In this document: piece by piece, positions 1-5,791 of the stretch
Numbering within the stretch: the first letter of the stretch is position 1
How the letters are laid out: the number at the start of each line of letters is the position of its first letter
DNA from: Acidobacteriaceae bacterium
Lineage (GTDB): Bacteria; Acidobacteriota; Terriglobia; Terriglobales; Acidobacteriaceae
Direction of reading: 5' to 3'
Length of the DNA: 5,791 nt
Assembly (NCBI GenBank): GCA_003165095.1
Contig: PLSH01000191.1
Span: 11,009-16,799, forward strand
Translations under genes and position numbers: made by a program
Notes under the pieces: model-generated
The model's database searches: none
What the model was told of the DNA's origin: nothing
What the model saw: only the letters and a program-made list of their open reading frames with translations

Positions 1-2913
1 ATCCACCGGAACAGGGTGAGAGAGAGACCCTGCAAGAGGCAGATAAAACGACACCGTGGTGCCAAGACCCAACTCGCTGTAGACGCGCACGGTGCCGCCC
101 GACTGCTTGACGAAGCCGTAGACCATGGCCAGTCCCAGGCCTGTACCCTTGTTGCGCTGCTTGGTGGTAAAGAACGGTTCAAAGGCGCGCTCGAGGACTT
201 CTTTCGACATGCCATGCCCTGTATCCGTCACTCGCACACAAACGTATTGGCCTTCTTTCAAGTCGCCGGCTTGCACCACCGGATGGCTATCGTCGAGTTC
301 CTGCAGCTGTGACCCGATGATGATGGAGCCGCCCTTGGGCATGGCATCGCGGGCATTGACTACTAGATTGAGGAGCGCGCTCTCAAGCCCTGCGGGGTCT
401 ACGAAGAGCGGCGGCACCGACTCGTCGAGATGGGTTGTGATCCTGATCTCCGGTCCAAGGCCACGGGTAGCCAATTCGATCGTGTTCTGAATCGAATCTC
501 CGAGCAAGACAACCGAAGGCTTCAGCTCTTCGTTGCTGGAGAAGACCAGCAGGCGGCGCGTGATGTCCGCACCGCGCGTGGCAGCCTTTTGCGCGGTCCG
601 CACTCGTTTAACGGCCGCTTCGTTGCCTGCGACCAGACGGTCGAGCAGATCAAGATTGCCAATGATGACACCGAGCAGATTGTTGAAATCGTGAGCGATT
701 CCACCCGTTAATTGCCCTACCGCCTCCATCTTCTGGCTTTGGTGCAACTGGCGCGCCAATTGCTTTCTCTCGCTGATGTCGCGGATGGCCGCCGTCACCA
801 GGATGCCCTCGGCGCTCTCCAGCGGGCTGAGCATGATTTCGATGGGGAAGCTGCTGCCATCCTTCCGCTGCCCGATGAGTTCGATACCGGTGCCGATCTG
901 CTGCGCCAGCGCCTCCGCGGTGGTCCGAAGAGCGTCGGCGACCAGCCGCTCCGCGAAGCCCTTGGGAATGATGTTGGTCACCTTCTGGCCTAAAAGTTCA
1001 TCGCGGCGGTATCCGAACTGTTTCTCCGCCTGAACGTTCAGCAGGACAATCTCTCCTGCCTGGTTCACCACCACCATTCCATCCGGAGCCGCTTCCATCA
1101 GCCCACGGTACCGGCTCTCCACCTGCACCAGGTGCTCTTCCGCATCTTTGCGGACGCTGATATTGCGAATAGCCGCCGTCACCAGGATTCCCTCGGTGCT
1201 TTCGAGCGGGCTCAGCATGATCTCGATGGGGAAGCTGCTGCCATCCTTCCGCTGCCCGATGAGTTCGATACCGGTGCCGATCTGCTGCGCCAGCGCCTCG
1301 GCCGCGGTCCGGGTTCCATCGGCGATCAGGCGTTCCGCAAAGCCCTTGGGAATGATGTTCGTCACTTTCTGGCCCAGCAGTTCATCGCGGCGGTATCCGA
1401 ATTGATTCTCAGCCTGGGCATTCAACAGGACGATCTCGCCTTTCTGGTTCACCACCACCATTCCATCCGGAGCCGCCTCCATCAAGCCCCGATACCTGCT
1501 CTCCATCTGTTCCAGATGCTTCTCCGCATCCTTGCGCACGGCGATGTCGCGGATGGCCGCCGTCACCAGGATTCCCTCGGTGCTTTCGAGAGGGCTCAGC
1601 ATGATCTCGATGGGGAATCTGCTGCCATCCTTCCGCTGCCCGATGAGCTCAATCCCGGTGCCGATCTGTTGCGCCAGCGCCTCTGCCGCAGTCCGGGTTC
1701 CGTCGGCGATCAGCCGCTCAGCAAAACCCACCGGAATGATGTTGGTCACCTTCTGGTGCAGGAGTTCATCGCGGCGGTAGCCGAACTGCTTTTCCGCCTG
1801 AGCATTCAGCAGGACGATTTCTCCATCCTGGTTGACCACCACCATTGCATCCGGGGCCGCCTCGAGCAGCCCGCGGTACTTTGCTTCAGACTCCTTGTGC
1901 TCGGTAAGGTCGCGGCAGATCTCGGAAAATCCACGCAGATTTCCCGCCGGATCCCGCAACGCGATGTAGGTGGCGTTGGACAGGAATTCAGTGCCATCCT
2001 TACGCACGCTCATGCCGAATTCTTCGTGACGGCCGCTGCTGGCAGCCATCCGGAGCACCTCCTCAGGCCGGCCCCGCTTGATATCTTCCGGGACAAAAAA
2101 GCGAGAAAAGTTGTGATTGATAATTTCTTCGGCGGTGAACCCCTTGATATGCTCCGCGCTGGCGCTCCAACTGACCACCGTGCCCCGCGGGTCCAGCATA
2201 AAGATGGCGTAGTCCTGCACGCCGTCCAGAAGCATCCGGTATTTTTCTTCGCTTTGCTGGAGCAACTCCTCAGCCGCGGTCCGTTTGGAGCTGTCGCGCA
2301 CCGCTATCCAGGCCGCCAGGCCGGCGATGAGAATCCCAAACAGGGTTCCAAAGGCCAGAATCGTCTTGGTCTGGCTCCGGTCGCGATCGGTCTCCTCTAC
2401 GCGCAGCGCCAGCAAGCGCAGTTCTTCGCCCTGCATCTTATCCACAACCGCTTGAAACTCATACTTGACCTGGTCGTCCGTTCCGTTCCCCATGGCATCC
2501 ACCGCGGCCGCAAGGCCCTCGTTCCGGCGCAAGCCGATAATCGTATCCGCGTGCTGAATCCTCTCGCTGGCCAGGGCTTCGATGGCGGGAAAATGAATCT
2601 GCTGCGCCGGATTATCCGCTGTCAAGGCGCGAAGGGTCGCCTGATCCTGCTCTGCCTTCAATACGCTCGCCCGATAGGGATTGAGATCGGATTCGTTGCC
2701 GGTCAAGACGAATTCGCGGCTGCTGGACTCGGCGGTCTCCATCGCCAGGGACAGGTCCTGCAAGTTTTCGATCACCAGGTGCGTATGGCGCACCCAGTTG
2801 CTGGCTTCTTCGGAGAGTACCATCCAGCGATAGGACAACGACCCCATCAGCAACAGGGTCAGCATGGCAATTCCAAACGCGAGCCGCACCTTCCGGTTCA
2901 AGAAATTCTTCAT
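1..2913 (-). CDS. Membrane-bound multi-PAS sensor histidine kinase (C-terminus beyond window)
   Basis: A sensor kinase that would autophosphorylate on His in response to periplasmic and cytoplasmic cues. The frame is open from ATG 2913 to the left edge (971 codons, no stop). The start is the first ATG after an in-frame TGA at 2922-2920. Domains in order: TM1 about residues 10-27; CHASE3-like sensor about 38-175 (WVRHTHLVIENL, then a TAESSSREFVLTGN stretch); TM2 about 184-204; PAS1 about 222-338, ending RDLTEHK; three near-identical PAS repeats at 343-717; HisKA with phospho-acceptor His741 in the H-box IAHDFNNLLG; HATPase_c with N-box Asn853 (NLVVNARDAM), G1 box DTGHGM from Asp897 and G2 box GTGLGL 923-928. 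All key kinase residues are present. The HDFNN type of H-box is often found in kinases with a C-terminal receiver, so a hybrid kinase is possible, but that part lies outside the window. The signal and the partner regulator are unknown. Confidence 0.95.
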   Translation of the reverse strand, partial: MKNFLNRKVRLAFGIAMLTLLLMGSLSYRWMVLSEEASNWVRHTHLVIENLQDLSLAMETAESSSREFVLTGNESDLNPYRASVLKAEQDQATLRALTADNPAQQIHFPAIEALASERIQHADTIIGLRRNEGLAAAVDAMGNGTDDQVKYEFQAVVDKMQGEELRLLALRVEETDRDRSQTKTILAFGTLFGILIAGLAAWIAVRDSSKRTAAEELLQQSEEKYRMLLDGVQDYAIFMLDPRGTVVSWSASAEHIKGFTAEEIINHNFSRFFVPEDIKRGRPEEVLRMAASSGRHEEFGMSVRKDGTEFLSNATYIALRDPAGNLRGFSEICRDLTEHKESEAKYRGLLEAAPDAMVVVNQDGEIVLLNAQAEKQFGYRRDELLHQKVTNIIPVGFAERLIADGTRTAAEALAQQIGTGIELIGQRKDGSRFPIEIMLSPLESTEGILVTAAIRDIAVRKDAEKHLEQMESRYRGLMEAAPDGMVVVNQKGEIVLLNAQAENQFGYRRDELLGQKVTNIIPKGFAERLIADGTRTAAEALAQQIGTGIELIGQRKDGSSFPIEIMLSPLESTEGILVTAAIRNISVRKDAEEHLVQVESRYRGLMEAAPDGMVVVNQAGEIVLLNVQAEKQFGYRRDELLGQKVTNIIPKGFAERLVADALRTTAEALAQQIGTGIELIGQRKDGSSFPIEIMLSPLESAEGILVTAAIRDISERKQLARQLHQSQKMEAVGQLTGGIAHDFNNLLGVIIGNLDLLDRLVAGNEAAVKRVRTAQKAATRGADITRRLLVFSSNEELKPSVVLLGDSIQNTIELATRGLGPEIRITTHLDESVPPLFVDPAGLESALLNLVVNARDAMPKGGSIIIGSQLQELDDSHPVVQAGDLKEGQYVCVRVTDTGHGMSKEVLERAFEPFFTTKQRNKGTGLGLAMVYGFVKQSGGTVRVYSELGLGTTVSFYLPLAGSLSHPVPVD
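763..1887 (-). repeat. Tandem triplication of a PAS-domain coding unit, 384-bp period
   Basis: Three in-frame copies lie inside the kinase gene: 1504-1887 (residues 343-470), 1120-1503 (471-598) and 763-1119 (599-717, without the last linker). The period is exactly 384 bp, or 128 codons, so each unit is one PAS domain plus its short helical linker. By my own alignment copies 1 and 2 differ at 14 of 128 residues, and copies 2 and 3 at 10 of 119. Identity also holds at DNA level: 839-915 and 1223-1299 are identical over 77 bp. Each copy carries RYRGL(L/M)EAAPD or a close variant, QFGYRRDELL, and GQRKDGS followed by FPIEIMLSPLES. The preceding PAS1 domain is clearly different and not part of the array. 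Confidence 0.95.
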
Positions 2914-3182
2914 CTTCGATCACCACAATCCGATTCAAGCTGGATGCAAAACGCGCCCGGCGTCAGAGGTCTGGGGGTGATGTTAGAGGATCGATACCCC
3001 GGACACAGGTCTACACGCTATTACAAGATCACGTTGTCGGTGGGTAGGTCCGGTCCATTTTGCTCAGTTTTTTGCTTCAGGGGAGAAACAGCGGCAATTT
3101 TGGCTCTGGCGGTTACGGTTCCGGCATGCGTCAAACCGGCCCTTGACCCACTGAAACCGTGCCCAGGATGGTTCCAATTCCC

Positions 3183-3212
3183 TTGACGAGGCTCTCCGGC
3201 GGAGCCTAGACT
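3183..3212 (+). promoter_or_regulatory. Candidate sigma-70-type promoter for gdhA
   Basis: TTGACG at 3183-3188 matches the -35 consensus at 5 of 6 positions. TAGACT at 3207-3212 matches the -10 consensus at 4 of 6. The spacer is 18 bp. The spacer contains the dyad GGCTC-7nt-GAGCC (3190-3206), which could be an operator. If the promoter is real, the gdhA leader is about 170-175 nt long. This is called from sequence pattern alone; the -10 match is modest. Confidence 0.4.
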
Positions 3213-3259
3213 CACATGGGTTTGGACCAGCGGGCTATGCCGCCCGACCCCCAAGCGCA

Positions 3260-3285
3260 GCTCCGGAGAGAGACCTGGCCGGAGC
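3260..3285 (+). promoter_or_regulatory. Leader hairpin upstream of gdhA
   Basis: GCTCCGG at 3260-3266 and CCGGAGC at 3279-3285 are perfect 7-bp complementary arms around a 12-nt loop, in the presumed 5' leader of gdhA. It is not directly followed by a U-run (the nearest T5 is about 20 nt downstream), so it does not look like a simple intrinsic terminator. It may be an RNA structure affecting expression, a protein-binding dyad, or chance in GC-rich DNA. I do not recognise a known riboswitch. Confidence 0.35.
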
Positions 3286-3383
3286 GACGAAGATTTGCCC
3301 CGATTTTTGGGAGAATTTCTGCTGTATCTATCACTTGCGGATGAGGCTCTAGGTTCCATCGGCCCTGAAGAGCAGCGAAAAAT

Positions 3384-3387
3384 GGAG
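3384..3387 (+). promoter_or_regulatory. Ribosome binding site of gdhA
   Basis: GGAG lies 5 nt before the ATG at 3393. This supports that start over any internal ATG. Confidence 0.6.
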
Positions 3388-3392
3388 AATAT

Positions 3393-4670
<1,278 letters not shown>

Positions 4671-4702
4671 CTTTCGGTCAATCGAACGACGCGAAAACCT
4701 GA

Positions 4703-4733
4703 GGGCGGGACGGGCTTAATGCCTCTCCCGCCC
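4703..4733 (+). terminator. Intrinsic terminator of gdhA
   Basis: GGGCGGGA (4703-4710) pairs perfectly with TCCCGCCC (4726-4733). Inside, after one C/C mismatch, GGGC pairs with GCCT (one G-T pair) around a TTAAT loop. The tail TTCTCATTTTG is T-rich but interrupted. It lies 33 nt after the gdhA stop codon and before the next gene. Confidence 0.75.
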
Positions 4734-4808
4734 TTCTCATTTTGCTAGGTGCAACTATCCTGAGCGACCCGATGTCTAACTCAACGGTGGTCAAAGGATC
4801 AGTTTCCT

Positions 4809-4812
4809 GGGA
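4809..4812 (+). promoter_or_regulatory. Ribosome binding site of the secreted-protein gene
   Basis: GGGA lies 5 nt before the ATG at 4818. It fixes the start at the codon that gives a clean signal peptide. Confidence 0.45.
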
Positions 4813-4817
4813 AAATC

Positions 4818-5324
4818 ATGAAAATCGCTCTCGTTGCACTGTTTTTTGCCGTCTCCGCATCTGCGCAGAATCCATTTACCGGCATCTCTTCGGCCTGCGG
4901 ACCGGATCGGGCCAGTTTCAAGGTGCAGCTGGTCGACACCCATCACGCGCCTGCGCCGCCGCAACCGGAAACGGCGCAGGTTTACTTTATTCACGATGAG
5001 GGTGCGGACCACGAGTTTGCTTATCCAACCGCGAAATTGGGAATTGACGGAGCCTGGGTGGGCGCCAACCACGGCAACTCCTGGTTTTCAGTCTCCGTGA
5101 CGCCGGGAGAACATCACGTGTGCGCCGCCCTGCAATCCTCGATCGTGGACCAGCGCGTAGAACTGGCGCATTTCACGGCTGAGGCGGCCAAGGTTTATTA
5201 CTTTCGCACCCGGCTCGTCATGTCGCGGCAGGTAGAGTTGCTGGAGCTTCAACCCCTCGACAGCGATCAGGGCAGGTATCTGGTTGCCGCATTTCCCTTG
5301 AGCGTCTCCACTCTCAGGAAGTGA
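4818..5324 (+). CDS. Small secreted protein of unknown function
   Basis: 168 aa. The N-terminus is a short signal peptide: MK, a hydrophobic run to about residue 14, then ASA followed by Gln17, a good signal peptidase I site after Ala16. There is no lipobox Cys at the cleavage site. The mature part of about 152 residues begins near an ACGPD motif. It continues with alternating hydrophobic stretches that suggest beta strands: AQVYFIHDEG at 53-62, LGIDGAWVGANHGNSWFSVS at 74-93, TPGEHHVCAA at 95-104 and AKVYYFRTRL at 124-133. The layout of Tyr-rich strand, 'IDG..VG', 'FSV.V.PG.H' and 'VYYFR' recalls DUF2846-type small beta-sandwich proteins; this is recalled resemblance and not certain. Cys27 and Cys102 are the only cysteines and could form a disulfide after export. 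It stands alone between a terminator and the pgsA region. No function can be assigned. Confidence 0.8.
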   Translation: MKIALVALFFAVSASAQNPFTGISSACGPDRASFKVQLVDTHHAPAPPQPETAQVYFIHDEGADHEFAYPTAKLGIDGAWVGANHGNSWFSVSVTPGEHHVCAALQSSIVDQRVELAHFTAEAAKVYYFRTRLVMSRQVELLELQPLDSDQGRYLVAAFPLSVSTLRK

Positions 5325-5582
5325 CGGGGAACCACGAGTCGCCGCACCTCGTTTAGTCCGGGAACCGGCGCAGCCAATGCCCAGACCGGGTTCCAGGCTC
5401 GCATGCGGCGGCAGAGCACGCGCCGGTGCAATAATGGACCTGAGAGCGGAACCGGAGCAACAGTGCCCGAGGTGAGAGCATTGGACGAGGCTTGTTCGTA
5501 AGAGAAAAGCCACTTGAGGGATGTGTCTTTGGGCGCATCTGATCTGGTTTCGCTATATTCGCAGATCTCCGGGACGAGGCGC
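5325..5582. other. Non-coding gap before pgsA, with inverted repeats
   Basis: 258 bp with no credible gene; minus-strand open frames here run antisense into the neighbouring genes. It holds two overlapping inverted repeats: GGAACC 5361-5366 with GGTTCC 5389-5394, and ACCGGCGC 5364-5371 with GCGCCGGT 5420-5427. These are mutually exclusive pairings. Neither is followed by a T-run, so a terminator for the upstream gene is not clear. Confidence 0.5.
5529..5559 (+). promoter_or_regulatory. Weak candidate promoter for pgsA
   Basis: TATATT at 5554-5559 matches the -10 consensus at 5 of 6 positions. The best -35 partner, TTGGGC at 5529-5534, matches only 3 of 6 at a 19-bp spacing. It would start transcription about 15-20 nt before the pgsA ATG. 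It is low confidence. Confidence 0.25.
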
Positions 5583-5791
5583 ATGAACCTGCCCAACTCC
5601 ATCACGATGAGCAGGATCGTCATGATTCCGCTTCTGCTATGGATTCTCACGCCTCACTTTCCGTGGCGGGGACATGGCGAGCAGGAGATTGCCGCTTCCA
5701 TTCTTTTTGTTCTGGCCTCCATCACCGACGGTCTGGACGGCTACCTGGCCCGCAAACGCGGCCAGATCACCACCATGGGCATGTTGCTCGA
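5583..5791 (+). CDS. pgsA: CDP-diacylglycerol--glycerol-3-phosphate 3-phosphatidyltransferase (5' part)
   Basis: Integral inner-membrane enzyme that makes phosphatidylglycerol phosphate from CDP-diacylglycerol and glycerol-3-phosphate, the committed step to phosphatidylglycerol and cardiolipin. Only 69 complete codons are in the window; the frame is open at the right edge. The N-terminus MNLPNSITMSRIVMIPLLLW is typical of PgsA. Residues 49-69 carry the CDP-alcohol phosphotransferase signature D-x2-D-G-x2-A-R-x8-G-x3-D: Asp49, Asp52, Gly53, Ala56, Arg57, Gly66, with the next codon starting GA as expected for Asp. The first membrane helix is about residues 10-23 and the second about 36-48. Start choice: ATG 5583 gives the family N-terminus, with GAGG at 5576-5579 only 3 nt upstream. 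In-frame GTG 5523 and TTG 5529 would add an atypical extension. Another CDP-alcohol transferase such as PssA is possible but fits the N-terminus less well. Confidence 0.9.
   Translation, partial: MNLPNSITMSRIVMIPLLLWILTPHFPWRGHGEQEIAASILFVLASITDGLDGYLARKRGQITTMGMLL

Larger units (their letters stand above)
2914..3392. other. Divergent intergenic region between kinase and gdhA
   Basis: These 479 bp separate two divergently transcribed genes, so they must carry both promoters. No convincing protein is encoded: the open frames crossing it continue antisense through a neighbouring gene and resemble nothing I recognise. On the plus strand there is a plausible gdhA promoter near 3183-3212 and a leader hairpin at 3260-3285. 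I could not find a convincing promoter for the kinase on the minus strand. Confidence 0.7.

Noticed and set aside
763..1887. Repeats considered as a CRISPR array or mobile-element repeats
   Set aside because: The units are contiguous 384-bp coding repeats without spacers and encode PAS domains in frame.
2612..2938. Minus-strand open frame from a TTG start beginning MNRIVVIEDEEF, like a response-regulator N-terminus
   Set aside because: Only the first dozen residues resemble a receiver domain; what follows is Pro/Arg/Gly-rich and out of frame within the kinase start. It is a coincidence of the frame overlapping the kinase start region.
1132..3186. 684-codon plus-strand open frame with internal repeats
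   Set aside because: It runs antisense to the kinase in exact codon register, so it stays open because the GC-rich kinase gene rarely uses TTA, CTA or TCA codons. Its repeats mirror the PAS repeats. It resembles no known protein, while the minus strand gives a full sensor kinase.
5267..5650. Minus-strand open frame over the pgsA start and upstream gap
   Set aside because: It is antisense to the pgsA signature and the end of the secreted-protein gene, with no recognisable domain.

Overview
The window looks like chromosomal DNA from a GC-rich, free-living bacterium. Gene style (a large multi-PAS sensor kinase, a hexameric-type glutamate dehydrogenase, a small secreted protein that begins its mature part with ACGP) suggests Acidobacteriota. 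That placement is recalled resemblance, not a search result. No RNA gene, insertion sequence, CRISPR array or phage gene is visible.

Layout: (1) positions 1-2913, minus strand, hold a large membrane-bound sensor histidine kinase. It has two transmembrane helices, a CHASE3-like extracellular sensor, four PAS domains, and HisKA and HATPase_c domains. It has no stop codon in the window and runs off the left edge. Its last three PAS domains are a near-identical tandem triplication with a period of exactly 384 bp. (2) 2914-3392 is a 479-bp divergent intergenic region with a candidate promoter and a leader hairpin for the next gene. (3) 3393-4670, plus strand, is a complete glutamate dehydrogenase gene (gdhA type), followed by a hairpin terminator at 4703-4733. 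(4) 4818-5324, plus strand, encodes a small secreted protein of unknown function. (5) 5325-5582 is non-coding, with inverted repeats and a weak candidate promoter. (6) 5583-5791, plus strand, is the 5' end of a phosphatidylglycerophosphate synthase gene (pgsA) cut by the right edge.

The genes do not form one obvious pathway: environmental sensing, nitrogen/carbon metabolism, an exported protein and phospholipid synthesis. The kinase and gdhA are head to head, and gdhA has its own terminator, so the plus-strand genes are probably separate transcription units. The most notable signal is the recent PAS triplication. I see no convincing evidence of a wholly new system in this window.
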